DNA of 64,000 nucleotides from Prevotella sp. (lineage in GTDB: Bacteria; Bacteroidota; Bacteroidia; Bacteroidales; Bacteroidaceae): NCBI GenBank assembly GCA_017538105.1, contig JAFYJN010000054.1, forward strand, positions 1 through 64,000, in the 5' to 3' direction. The position numbers and the translations under genes are program-made. Below are positions 16,826 through 25,646 of this stretch, in pieces. The first letter of the stretch is position 1. Every line of letters starts with the position of its first letter. The notes under the pieces are model-generated. The model did not search any database. It had not been told where the DNA came from and saw nothing but the letters and a program-made list of their open reading frames with translations.

Positions 16826-18142
16826 ATGAATTTAAAAGTACGTTTGGCGATATTGAATTTTATTCAGTTCGCCGTGTGGGGTGCCTACCTCACGTGTATG
16901 GGAAATTACCTGGGAACAGCCGGTTTGGGCGACAAAATTTCTTGGTTCTACGCCATTCAGGGCATCGTGTCCATTTTTATGCCAACCATTATGGGTATTA
17001 TTGCCGACAAGTATATCCAACCGCAACGACTTCTCGGTATCTGCCATTTATTGGCTGGCGGTTTCATGTTGGCGTGTTGGTATATGGGCTATTCTGCTGG
17101 AGTGGGAAATGAGCTGCCAAATAAAGGGATGTTCATCGCACTCTACACGCTCAGTGTTGCCTTCTATATGCCTACGTTGGCTCTCTCAAACACGACGGCA
17201 TTCACAATCCTAAAAGAGAATGGTTACGACACGGTGAAAGATTTCCCGCCCATTCGTGTGTTGGGAACTGTGGGTTTTATCGCGACCATGTGGTTTGTCA
17301 ACTGTGCCACTCTTGACAATGGGTCGTTCTCTTTTACATTGGGACAAAGCGCATATAAATTCCAATATACTTACATGCAGTTTGCGGTTTCTGGAATACT
17401 AAGTATTGTACTTTTCTTTTATACTTTCTCGTTGCCAGCATGCAAACTGGTGAAAAAAGAATCGCAATCGCTTGCAGAGACACTTGGTCTTACTGCATTC
17501 AAACTGTTTAAGACGAAACGCATGGCGCTGTTCTTCATCTTCTCAGCGCTGCTTGGTATGTGCTTACAGGTGACCAATGGCTACGCTGGGCCGTTCATCA
17601 CAAGTTTCCAAGGAAGTGCCGACCCCGTTGTTGCCTCGTCGTTTGCAGCTAACAATGCCACGCTCCTCACTTCCATATCACAGATAAGTGAGGCTTTGTG
17701 CATTCTCATGATCCCATTCTTCCTTCGTAAGGTAGGCATCAAGGGGGTGATGCTCATGTCGATGTTCGCATGGGTTTTCCGATTTGGATTCTTTGGCGTG
17801 GGTAACCCAGCTATGCCTGGCGTATTGCTCTTTATCCTATCATGTATTGTCTATGGAGTGGCCTTTGACTTTTTCAATGTTTCGGGCGCAATGTTTGTTG
17901 ACCAAGAGTGCAATCCTTCGGTGAAGGCCTCGGCGCAAGGACTGTTCATGTTGATGACGAACGGATTGGGTGCTACTATAGGCACGCTGGCAGCTGGTGA
18001 AATCGTTAATCAATTCTGTTCATGGCAGAACGGATTCCTTGTAGGTGATTGGAAGACATGCTGGTTCATCTTTGCGGCTTTCGCACTTGTCGTAGGTGTT
18101 GCCTTCTGGTTGGTGTTCGACGCTAAAAAGAAAACTGCTTGA
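16826..18142 (+). CDS. Nucleoside:H+ symporter, NHS family of MFS (NupG/XapB-like)
   Basis: 438 residues, twelve hydrophobic segments with a central cytoplasmic stretch near residues 205-225. The start MNLKVRLAILNFIQFAVWGAYLTCMGNYL, the FPPIRVLGTVGFI segment and the VDQECNPSVKASAQGLFMLMTNG segment are characteristic of the nucleoside:H+ symporter family. It would import nucleosides across the inner membrane. The substrate range cannot be read from the sequence. Its stop overlaps the start of the DUF151 gene (TGATG). Confidence 0.9.
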   Translation: MNLKVRLAILNFIQFAVWGAYLTCMGNYLGTAGLGDKISWFYAIQGIVSIFMPTIMGIIADKYIQPQRLLGICHLLAGGFMLACWYMGYSAGVGNELPNKGMFIALYTLSVAFYMPTLALSNTTAFTILKENGYDTVKDFPPIRVLGTVGFIATMWFVNCATLDNGSFSFTLGQSAYKFQYTYMQFAVSGILSIVLFFYTFSLPACKLVKKESQSLAETLGLTAFKLFKTKRMALFFIFSALLGMCLQVTNGYAGPFITSFQGSADPVVASSFAANNATLLTSISQISEALCILMIPFFLRKVGIKGVMLMSMFAWVFRFGFFGVGNPAMPGVLLFILSCIVYGVAFDFFNVSGAMFVDQECNPSVKASAQGLFMLMTNGLGATIGTLAAGEIVNQFCSWQNGFLVGDWKTCWFIFAAFALVVGVAFWLVFDAKKKTA

Positions 18143-18684
18143 TGGAACTTGTCCTTCTGCAATTCAACAGAATAAGCAAGATCATTGGCAACGATGATTT
18201 GGCACTGCTTGAGCTCGTCACTGACGATGGGCTCAAGCAGTTGTCTGTTGTATGTGAAGGAGCTATGACACGGCAGTTCGCCATTCGTCTTTCCGATGTT
18301 CCAATACGGCACAAACTGCTGCCAGAGGTATTATGGACTGCATTCGGAAAGGGGAAGAGTGATGATATAAGAATTGTTTTCGCCAGTTTCCTTGACGGCG
18401 AATACATGGCGTTTCTGTTCGATAATGTGGAAGGGCGACAATGGCCCGTCAGGGCAAGTGATGCAGTGCTCCTGTCGCTAGTTGCTGGATTGCCTATATA
18501 TGCCCATCAAAAGTTGATTGACACTTGTTCCACCCCTGTCGACAAGTCGGGAAAGGGGGTGACGTTGCCTGTGCAACTGCTTCCAGCTGATATTTTGCGT
18601 AAGGAACTCGACAAGGCGGTGTTGGCAGAAGATTATGAAAAGGCGTCGTTGCTGCGTGATGAATTGAAAAAACGAGAACAGTGA
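18142..18684 (+). CDS. DUF151 bifunctional nuclease family protein with UVR motif
   Basis: 180 residues from the ATG at 18142, which overlaps the permease stop by one base. The DUF151 core fills residues 1-130 (LLELVTDDGLKQLSVVC, RASDAVLLSLVAGLPIYA). The C-terminal 30 residues, LRKELDKAVLAEDYEKASLLRDEL, form a UVR helical hairpin like that ending UvrB in this window. Related plant and bacterial proteins show RNase and DNase activity, but the native role is unclear. A part in repair or RNA turnover is inferred. Confidence 0.88.
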   Translation: MELVLLQFNRISKIIGNDDLALLELVTDDGLKQLSVVCEGAMTRQFAIRLSDVPIRHKLLPEVLWTAFGKGKSDDIRIVFASFLDGEYMAFLFDNVEGRQWPVRASDAVLLSLVAGLPIYAHQKLIDTCSTPVDKSGKGVTLPVQLLPADILRKELDKAVLAEDYEKASLLRDELKKREQ

Positions 18685-18741
18685 CAATTATAGCTTAAGC
18701 ACAGCCTCCTTTTATTCTCCTTTGGATAATGAATAACAGCC

Positions 18742-19470
18742 ATGAAAGAACAACACTTCTTCTATGTCCCAAACGCAGCTTGTGCGGGTGAATTGCCTGA
18801 AGACGAGGCAAAGCATGCCATTCGTGTGCTTCGTATGGTTTCTGGCGACAAATTGTTTCTTGTCGATGGCGTAGGGAACTTTTATGAGGCGGTGATGGAA
18901 CAGGTAACGAATAAAAAGGCATATTATCGCATCACACAGAAAATGCCTCAACAACGTACATGGCGAGGACATATTCATTTGGCCATTGCACCTACGAAAA
19001 TGATTGACCGCATGGAATGGATGGTGGAAAAGGCGGTTGAGGTGGGTGTTGATGAAGTGTCTTTCCTCGATACAGCCTTCTCGGAGAGAAAGGTGATACG
19101 TATCGACAGACTGGAGAAAATTGCCGTAGCGGCGATGAAACAAAGTCGAAAGGGATGGCTTACGAAGATTAATCCGATGGTGCCCTTTGATGTGTTCTTT
19201 AATAGACCGTTCACGGGTCTAAAATGTATGGCGCATTGTTATCTGGAGAAAGAACGTGTCGACTTATTTTCGCTCTTGCAAAACGTTCAAGATGACGAGT
19301 GTCAAGACATCACTGTTCTTATTGGACCAGAAGGTGATTTTTCCATTGATGAGGTAGTGAACGCCACACGTCATGGTTTCACTGGAGTATCTCTTGGAAC
19401 TAGTCGTTTGCGTACTGAGACCGCAGGTTTAGCAGCCGTATTTATGGCGCATCTGGCTCGTCGGATATAA
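18742..19470 (+). CDS. rsmE: 16S rRNA m3U1498 methyltransferase RsmE
   Basis: SPOUT methyltransferase acting on U1498 of 16S rRNA. It has 242 residues: an N-terminal PUA-like domain (HAIRVLRMVSGDKLFLVDG) and a C-terminal knotted domain with IGPEGDFSIDEV and the terminal LGTSRLRTETAGLAA that binds AdoMet. KMIDRMEWMVEKAVEVGV is also typical. It follows the DUF151 gene by 57 bases and may be the last gene of that transcript. Confidence 0.95.
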   Translation: MKEQHFFYVPNAACAGELPEDEAKHAIRVLRMVSGDKLFLVDGVGNFYEAVMEQVTNKKAYYRITQKMPQQRTWRGHIHLAIAPTKMIDRMEWMVEKAVEVGVDEVSFLDTAFSERKVIRIDRLEKIAVAAMKQSRKGWLTKINPMVPFDVFFNRPFTGLKCMAHCYLEKERVDLFSLLQNVQDDECQDITVLIGPEGDFSIDEVVNATRHGFTGVSLGTSRLRTETAGLAAVFMAHLARRI

Positions 19471-19589
19471 TACTCATGGCTGTTTTGTGATTAGTCGTTG
19501 AAAAACAATTTTTCGATGGCAAAAATACTAATACTTTAGGCTCTTTTAGAATAATCAGAAATTAAGCATTATGAAAATACGCTTTTTTC

Positions 19590-19619
19590 TTGCGGAGTCG
19601 CAAATTCTTCTTATTTTTG
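19590..19619 (+). promoter_or_regulatory. Promoter of the alcohol dehydrogenase gene
   Basis: TTG at 19590-19592, 19 bases, TATTTTTG at 19612-19619 (exact -7). The leader is about 60 bases. The rest of the spacer 19471-19682 shows nothing else. Confidence 0.75.
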
Positions 19620-19682
19620 CAATCTAAAGTCCTATTTTGGCAAATCTCATAATTCTAATCATTTTACCTATAACAATTAACA

Positions 19683-20864
19683 ATGAAAGATTTCACTTAT
19701 TACGCTCCCACGGAAGTGGTTTTTGGAAAACAATCGGAAGAAAAAGTAGCAGGGTTAGTTAAAAAATACGGAGGACATAAGGTGATGGTGCATTATGGTG
19801 GACAAAGTGCATTGCGCTCTGGGCTGCTTGACAAGGTAATTAATTTGCTTAACGAGGGAGGCCTGGATGTGGTAACACTCGGTGGGGTTGTGCCCAATCC
19901 TAGGCTTTCAAAAGTACGCGAAGGCATTAAACTATGCCTCGAAAAGAAGGTGGATTTTGTCCTTGCCGTTGGTGGTGGTAGTGTCATAGATTCCGCCAAG
20001 GCCATCGCCTATGGTGTGTGCTATGATGGAGATGTATGGGATTTTTACGTTGGCAAGGCACAGCCGGAAAGATGTTTGCCCGTGGCATCGGTACTTACTA
20101 TCCCTGCGGCTGGAAGTGAAATGAGTGAGGCAAGTGTCATAACCAATGAGGATGGTGATGTCAAGTTAGGCTATTCTAATGATATTTCACGCCCCAAGTT
20201 TGCTATCATGAACCCAGAACGAACATTTACATTGCCTCCTTACCAAACTGCCGCAGGGGTTACTGATATGATGATGCACACGATGGAACGGTATTTCTCT
20301 CACGACGATGATATGATACTTACAGACAACATCGCTGAAGCCATCTTGCGGACAATGAAGGAGGAGGTGTTTGTTGCTCTTAAGAATCCTACAGACTATC
20401 GGAGCAGAGCTCAGATAATGTGGGGTGGCAGCGTGGCTCACAATGGGCTGACGGGTTGCGGATTATCAGATGATTGGGCTACCCACCAGCTTGAACATGA
20501 ACTCAGTGGCCTATTCGATGTGACCCATGGAGCGGGACTTTCAGCCATATGGTCTAGTTGGGCTCGTTTCGTCATGAATGAGAACCTTAGTCGCTTTGTT
20601 CGATTCGCTGTTCATGTGATGGGGGTGGAAAACGATTTTACCGATCCTGAGACGACAGCCATTAAAGGCATTGAAGCCATGGAACGTTTCTATCATGCTA
20701 TAGGCATGCCTACCAACATCCATGAACTTATCGGACGTGATATCACCGACGATGAAATCAAAGAGATGGTGCGCAAATGCAGCCGCAATTACACTATTTC
20801 TCTTGGCCGTTTCAAGGAGCTCTCATCCGATGACATGGAAACAATTTACAAAATGGCAAGATAA
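19683..20864 (+). CDS. Iron-containing alcohol dehydrogenase, YqhD/butanol dehydrogenase type
   Basis: NAD(P)H-dependent reductase of aldehydes, cytoplasmic. It has 393 residues. The Rossmann part contains the GGGSVIDSAKAIA signature. Metal ligands are expected at Asp in AAGVTDMMMHTME and at the histidines in WATHQLEHELSGLFDVTHGAGL. The start FTYYAPTEVVFGK is typical of the BDH/YqhD group, which detoxifies short aldehydes or makes alcohols in fermentation. GH9 follows by 25 bases, so sugar release and fermentation may be coupled, but that is inference. Confidence 0.93.
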   Translation: MKDFTYYAPTEVVFGKQSEEKVAGLVKKYGGHKVMVHYGGQSALRSGLLDKVINLLNEGGLDVVTLGGVVPNPRLSKVREGIKLCLEKKVDFVLAVGGGSVIDSAKAIAYGVCYDGDVWDFYVGKAQPERCLPVASVLTIPAAGSEMSEASVITNEDGDVKLGYSNDISRPKFAIMNPERTFTLPPYQTAAGVTDMMMHTMERYFSHDDDMILTDNIAEAILRTMKEEVFVALKNPTDYRSRAQIMWGGSVAHNGLTGCGLSDDWATHQLEHELSGLFDVTHGAGLSAIWSSWARFVMNENLSRFVRFAVHVMGVENDFTDPETTAIKGIEAMERFYHAIGMPTNIHELIGRDITDDEIKEMVRKCSRNYTISLGRFKELSSDDMETIYKMAR

Positions 20865-20889
20865 GTCTATTTTATAGATAACAATTCTC

Positions 20890-22605
20890 ATGAAAAAAAT
20901 AATATTCATTTTATTGCAGCTGACTGCTTCCATCGCAATTCATGGACAGCAAAATATTGTCATACGCAGCAACCAACTCGGATATTTCCCAGACCAAGAG
21001 AAAGTGATTGTTGTAGAAGGTGTTAATCCTGAAAGTATAATAACTGTTAAGAACAATAAAGGTAAGGTCCTCGCATCACCATCTATCCTTAGAATGGTGA
21101 AGTCACCTTGGTCAAGCAAGGAACGATACGTGGTAGACCTCGGAACGCTCAACACTCCGGGACGATACATCATTACAGTGAAAGACCTGTCACAAGAGAT
21201 AGTTGTCCGTCCCGATGTTTTGAGTGACATCACCAAGGCGGCACTAAAATTCTTCTATCTCATGCGCTCGGGCGTGAACATTGAGAAGGAATATGCAGGA
21301 ATGTACGCACGACCAGCAGCTCACCTCGATACCTATGTTCTCATACATCCCTCGGCGGCAACAGAACAGCGACCGGCTGGTTCGGCGATTTCCTCTCCGT
21401 TGGGATGGTACGATGCGGGTGATTACAACAAATATATCGTCAATTCGGCTTATTCTATCGGCGTGATGCTTCTGGCGTATCAGGAGAACATAGACTATTT
21501 TAAACGTCTCGACACCCACATCCCGGAGAGTGGCAACTCTACACCAGATATTCTTGACGAGATGATGTTCAACCTGCGATGGATGCTTACCATGCAGGAT
21601 CCGAACGATGGAGGAGTGTACCACAAACTAACCACACCGAACTTCGAGGGGTTCGTCATGCCATCGGCATGTCAGCAACAAAGATTTGTCGTGGCAAAGA
21701 GCGTTACGGCGTCACTTGACTTTGCGGCAGTGATGGCGCAAGCAGCACGTGTGTTCAAAAACAATACAGACTATGTGGAATTCGCCACGCAGGCCGAACA
21801 AGCGGCAGTCAAGGCATACCAATGGGCCATGGACCATCCTACGGCGTTTTACAATCAGATGGCCCTTTCACGCCAATATCAGCCAGCGGTGAACACTGGC
21901 ACGTACGGAGATGGCAATGCACAAGATGAGTGCTTTTGGGCGGCCACGGAGCTATACTTACTCACAGGTGAAAATGATTACTTGACCATGGTTGCGCAAA
22001 CAAAACCAACAGCGTTCACAACACCCGTATGGGGGATGGTGGCGGGACTCGCGGCTCTTGATTGGGTTGCCGCATTGGATAAACCTCTCAATGGGGATAT
22101 GACCAATCAACTCGCTGCTTATGCAGAATCACTGGTTGAAAGGGCTAAGTTGTCTTCGTTCCAAGCACCTTTTGGCGACAGAAAAGAGGATTTCGGTTGG
22201 GGATGCCTTGCTGAACAGTGTTGTATGCCAGCCTTCGCGTTGCTTTTCGCCGACAAATATGTGAAGAAGGGGTATTACCGAAAGTATGCTCAGGAAAATG
22301 CTGATTATATTCTTGGTCGTAACCCCTTGGGATATTGCTATGTAACGGGATTTGGACAGAAAAGTCCCATGCACCCACACCATCGCATTTCAGAGGCAGA
22401 TGGCATAACAAATCCCTTCCCTGGAATGCTCGTGGGAGGGCCGAATCCAGGTCAGCAAGACAAGGGGGCAGGACTGAATTATGCATCTAACCTACCTGAT
22501 GAGTCGTACCTCGACGAAATGCCTTCCTATGCCTCCAATGAGATAGCCATCAATTGGAATGCCTCGCTCGTGGCGCTACTTGCATGGCTCGATGCTATAC
22601 ACTGA
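20890..22605 (+). CDS. GH9 endoglucanase with N-terminal Ig-like domain
   Basis: Secreted cellulase or xyloglucanase family 9. It has 571 residues: signal peptide (cut near residue 19, HGQQ), cellulase N-terminal Ig-like domain (residues 22-105, IRSNQLGYFPDQEKV), then the (alpha/alpha)6 barrel. Catalytic Asp residues are in GWYDAGDYNKY (175-179), the HPHHR motif is at 495-499 and the acid Glu551 is in YASNEIAINWN. It has no carbohydrate-binding module, dockerin or T9SS C-terminal domain, so it is probably periplasmic or surface-linked by other means. Confidence 0.95.
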   Translation: MKKIIFILLQLTASIAIHGQQNIVIRSNQLGYFPDQEKVIVVEGVNPESIITVKNNKGKVLASPSILRMVKSPWSSKERYVVDLGTLNTPGRYIITVKDLSQEIVVRPDVLSDITKAALKFFYLMRSGVNIEKEYAGMYARPAAHLDTYVLIHPSAATEQRPAGSAISSPLGWYDAGDYNKYIVNSAYSIGVMLLAYQENIDYFKRLDTHIPESGNSTPDILDEMMFNLRWMLTMQDPNDGGVYHKLTTPNFEGFVMPSACQQQRFVVAKSVTASLDFAAVMAQAARVFKNNTDYVEFATQAEQAAVKAYQWAMDHPTAFYNQMALSRQYQPAVNTGTYGDGNAQDECFWAATELYLLTGENDYLTMVAQTKPTAFTTPVWGMVAGLAALDWVAALDKPLNGDMTNQLAAYAESLVERAKLSSFQAPFGDRKEDFGWGCLAEQCCMPAFALLFADKYVKKGYYRKYAQENADYILGRNPLGYCYVTGFGQKSPMHPHHRISEADGITNPFPGMLVGGPNPGQQDKGAGLNYASNLPDESYLDEMPSYASNEIAINWNASLVALLAWLDAIH

Positions 22606-22618
22606 TTTATTTGTGATC

Positions 22619-23110
22619 ATGCTTAATTTCGCTGCCATTGATTTTGAAACGGCTAATAACGAACGCTCCAGCGTATGTAGCGTGGGAATAGTTGTCGTGC
22701 GTGGTGGCGTGGTTACCAAGACTTTTTATTCCCTCATACAACCAGAACCCAATTATTATAACTATTGGTGCACACGCATTCATGGGATAACACAAGAGAT
22801 GACCAATGACGCCCCCGTGTTTCCTGTGGTGTGGCGGCAGATAGAACCGATTATCCAACAACTGCCACTTGTTGCGCACAATAAAGCATTCGACGAGAAT
22901 GTGCTCAAGGCCGTTTTCAGATGCTATCAGATGGATTACCCCGACTATACTTTCCTATGTACCTGTCAGGCCTCACGAAAAGCGTTCCCCTTTGCCCCCG
23001 ACCATAAACTAGACACTGTGGCCGAAATATGCGGTTATCATCTCAACCGTCACCATCACGCTCTTGCCGACGCTGAGGCTTGTGCAGCCATAGCAATACA
23101 GATTCTATAG
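22619..23110 (+). CDS. DnaQ-like 3'-5' exonuclease (DEDDh)
   Basis: 163 residues from the ATG at 22619, 13 bases after the GH9 stop. That start gives the typical N-terminus LNFAAIDFETAN. The metal-binding set is complete: Asp and Glu in AIDFETA (ExoI), Asp in AHNKAFDENVL (ExoII), and His and Asp in HHALADAEACA (ExoIII). It matches stand-alone epsilon-like exonucleases that may proofread or trim DNA or RNA. The substrate is unknown. Confidence 0.9.
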   Translation: MLNFAAIDFETANNERSSVCSVGIVVVRGGVVTKTFYSLIQPEPNYYNYWCTRIHGITQEMTNDAPVFPVVWRQIEPIIQQLPLVAHNKAFDENVLKAVFRCYQMDYPDYTFLCTCQASRKAFPFAPDHKLDTVAEICGYHLNRHHHALADAEACAAIAIQIL

Positions 23111-23138
23111 TTATATTTCGAAAATTATTAAGCCTGAT

Positions 23139-24194
23139 ATGATGAGAAAAATCCTGACTGCAATTGGAATGATCCTGACAACGACAACCCTCATGGCGCA
23201 GGATATGGAATATAGCGTTACCGGCGAAGTGTACAATGCCCTTCAACGGGTGTATCTCTATAAAATGGGATTCTATGAAAACGAGCTAATAGATTCGGCA
23301 AATGTAGAGGACGGGGTTTTCTCTCTCCAAGGTGTGGCTCCCCAAGGCGAACTGTTAGCTGTCGGCGATGCCTATTCATGCCTTCCTTTCTTCAATGACG
23401 GTACTCCCATAAGTCTGGTCGTTCATAAAGATGTTGAAGATGATTTGTTGATATTGGAGCCGTTCGAGTTCACGGAGGCTTCCGAACAAAATAAGCATCT
23501 CGCCAAGATCGATATACAAATAGGCAATATGTTGCGTTCCCTATCTGGGTCGGAAGAAGATGAAATGGCGGTATTTATTACGGCCAACACCGAACTAAAT
23601 CTCTTGAAGGAGAACATCACGACGATGGTGCCACTGGTATATCTTCCCGACATCATCGATGTTGTAGACTATGACAGTTTGGCTCCGCTCATGGATTCCA
23701 CAACGGTATATTTCAAACATCCAGCCATGAGGGATATTTACGAATATTATGTGATGAAAGGCAAATGCCGTCTTGGCATACCTTTCCATGATGCTACGTT
23801 ACAGGATGTATTCGGACGGCAACATCGCCTGAGCGATTATTGTGGAAGGGGCAATTATGTACTCCTTGATTTTTGGGCTAGTTGGTGTACGCCTTGCTTG
23901 CGTGAGATGCCTAACTTGAAAGACCTTTATAATAAATACCACGGAACGAAAAATTTCGAAATTGTAGGCATTTCCCTCGACAACGATGTCAAGTCGTGGC
24001 GTGGGGCAATTCAACGGTTGGCATTGCGATGGCCGCAATTGTCTGACCTGATGGTACGTGAGGGTGAGGCAGTGCAGAAATACGGTGTCGTAAACATACC
24101 GGCAAATGTCCTTCTAGATCCTCAAGGACAAATCATCGGTGTCAACCTATTGGGAGAAGACTTGACTGAATACCTTGCGGAATTGATGGAATAG
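23139..24194 (+). CDS. Thioredoxin-like TlpA-family protein with N-terminal DUF4369-type domain
   Basis: 351 residues with a signal peptide (LMAQ, about residue 21). Residues 25-120 form a beta-rich domain of the DUF4369 type (VTGEVYNALQRVYLYKM). The C-terminal 140 residues are a thioredoxin fold with WASWCTPCLREMP as redox site and NIPANVLLDPQG holding the cis-proline. It acts in the periplasm as a thiol:disulfide reductase, perhaps on cytochrome or outer-membrane proteins. It converges on the T9SS plug gene with only 15 bases between stops. Confidence 0.9.
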   Translation: MMRKILTAIGMILTTTTLMAQDMEYSVTGEVYNALQRVYLYKMGFYENELIDSANVEDGVFSLQGVAPQGELLAVGDAYSCLPFFNDGTPISLVVHKDVEDDLLILEPFEFTEASEQNKHLAKIDIQIGNMLRSLSGSEEDEMAVFITANTELNLLKENITTMVPLVYLPDIIDVVDYDSLAPLMDSTTVYFKHPAMRDIYEYYVMKGKCRLGIPFHDATLQDVFGRQHRLSDYCGRGNYVLLDFWASWCTPCLREMPNLKDLYNKYHGTKNFEIVGISLDNDVKSWRGAIQRLALRWPQLSDLMVREGEAVQKYGVVNIPANVLLDPQGQIIGVNLLGEDLTEYLAELME

Positions 24195-24209
24195 AAGGAC
24201 CATCGCTCG

Positions 24210-25454
24210 TTACTTAAATTTGACATTTTGATATCCAACCAATCTGTCGGCACGACCTCCTGGTTCACGGTAATATACCAAGGCTTGGTAAGTGTTCTCC
24301 GTTTGGTAATAGTTTCCTTCGTTCTCCACCACATGGGTGATGCCATATTCGTCCAACAATAAGTATTGGTAAGAATAATAGCCTTGTTTCAACAATACAA
24401 CGCCTTCATAGCATTTCTTCTCCTCGTTGTAATCCATACGATATTGGTCTGAAAAACTGTTGTTGGTCCACACTCCGTTCAGGTATAATTCTCCTTCATA
24501 ACGAACCGAAGGCTTACGGAAATGTACCCAGTCATAATCGGACAGACGGTCGTTCTCGTAGTTGTCACTGTTACGGATATAAAAGGCGCCGTTGGCATCT
24601 TCATCATAGAGGTAGTTAAGGCGTGGGACATCCTCAAAAGGGTAGGCGTGAAACATTTCTCCGTCCCAGCGGATAAAGTCTATGCCGAGAGTGGGGTGGT
24701 CGTTGTCAAGAATTTCAAATTTGTGATATTCGTTGCCGGCATCAAAAATAAGGTCGCTACAATGGCTCCAATGCAAACCCATATCCATGGTATATTGCGC
24801 GGGTACGTTGATGCGGGCATTGTCCCATCGGCCATTTTGCATTACCACGGTCTTCACTTGGTGCAATGGGTCGCTTACTGTCAATTTGCGGTCATACGTC
24901 ACGTCCATGTTTACTTGCTGATGGCAGTCTCGCACGTCGATGTCGGTGATGGTGGTTACTTCCATACTTACACCCATCATGGGTTCCAATACCATAAAAC
25001 AAGCTGTAAACATGACTTCGTCTTCATTTTCGTCGATAACAGAAACACGGTAATTGCCGCTCATTTTCAAACGACATTGGCTGTTGGGTATCTGGAAGCG
25101 GTAGTGGGAATAGAGGACATTGGTGTTCAGACTCTCTTCCACGTCATCAATGGTGTTGCCTTCGAAAAATCCTTCCATGTACTCGGTGTCGAACAATTCC
25201 GATGAAGTGCTCCAATCGGCATTGCAATGCTCCACCTTGTACGTATATCGATGATATTCGTGTGTTAAGTCATCGAAACCGATGTTGATAACTTGACTGC
25301 CATTGAGGGTGATGACAGGAGGGGATAGCCAATCTTGGCCAGCTACGACTTGAAGGCTGGCTATGCGGTCACTGAATATTTCATGGCGTTGTCCGAATGC
25401 ATTGATGCAGAGAAGAACAACTATAAGAGTCAAGTATTGTCGATTGATGTTCAT
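24210..25454 (-). CDS. Type IX secretion system plug protein (DUF5103)
   Basis: 414 residues with a signal peptide (MNINRQYLTLIVVLLCINAFGQ). The mature part is beta-rich and matches the DUF5103 family: SDRIASLQVV, YKVEHCNADWS, YSHYRFQIPNSQC, KLSGNY-like KMSGNYRVSV and the C-terminal ALVYYREPGGRADRLVGYQNV. In Flavobacterium the homologue plugs the idle SprA translocon, so it implies a type IX secretion system elsewhere in this genome. It has its own -7 box at 25489-25482. Confidence 0.9.
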   Translation of the reverse strand: MNINRQYLTLIVVLLCINAFGQRHEIFSDRIASLQVVAGQDWLSPPVITLNGSQVINIGFDDLTHEYHRYTYKVEHCNADWSTSSELFDTEYMEGFFEGNTIDDVEESLNTNVLYSHYRFQIPNSQCRLKMSGNYRVSVIDENEDEVMFTACFMVLEPMMGVSMEVTTITDIDVRDCHQQVNMDVTYDRKLTVSDPLHQVKTVVMQNGRWDNARINVPAQYTMDMGLHWSHCSDLIFDAGNEYHKFEILDNDHPTLGIDFIRWDGEMFHAYPFEDVPRLNYLYDEDANGAFYIRNSDNYENDRLSDYDWVHFRKPSVRYEGELYLNGVWTNNSFSDQYRMDYNEEKKCYEGVVLLKQGYYSYQYLLLDEYGITHVVENEGNYYQTENTYQALVYYREPGGRADRLVGYQNVKFK

Positions 25455-25481
25455 GTGATAAGCATTATTAATTCATCGCTA

Positions 25482-25489
25482 CAAATATA
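25482..25489 (-). promoter_or_regulatory. -7 box of the T9SS plug gene
   Basis: Minus-strand TATATTTG, exact TAnnTTTG, 27 bases before the start codon. No -33 element recognised. Confidence 0.65.
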
Positions 25490-25596
25490 ATGTTTTTTTC
25501 TGGGATGGAAGAATTATTGACAGTTTAATATCGACCATCACAATAAATAGGGAAGTTCCCAGATGTGTGATAAGTAAAAATCCACTCTTTTAGGTA

Positions 25597-25627
25597 TTGG
25601 GCATTGGGAGAATATGGCGTAATTTTG
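25597..25627 (+). promoter_or_regulatory. Promoter of feoAB
   Basis: TTG at 25597-25599, 20 bases, TAATTTTG at 25620-25627, then a leader of about 16 bases. No clear Fur site was found. Confidence 0.78.
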
Positions 25628-25646
25628 CATATTAAAATGTGATTTA

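Noticed and set aside
24522..25205. Plus-strand 227-residue frame opposite the T9SS plug gene
   Set aside because: The minus strand encodes a full-length conserved family member with signal peptide; the frame shows no domain.
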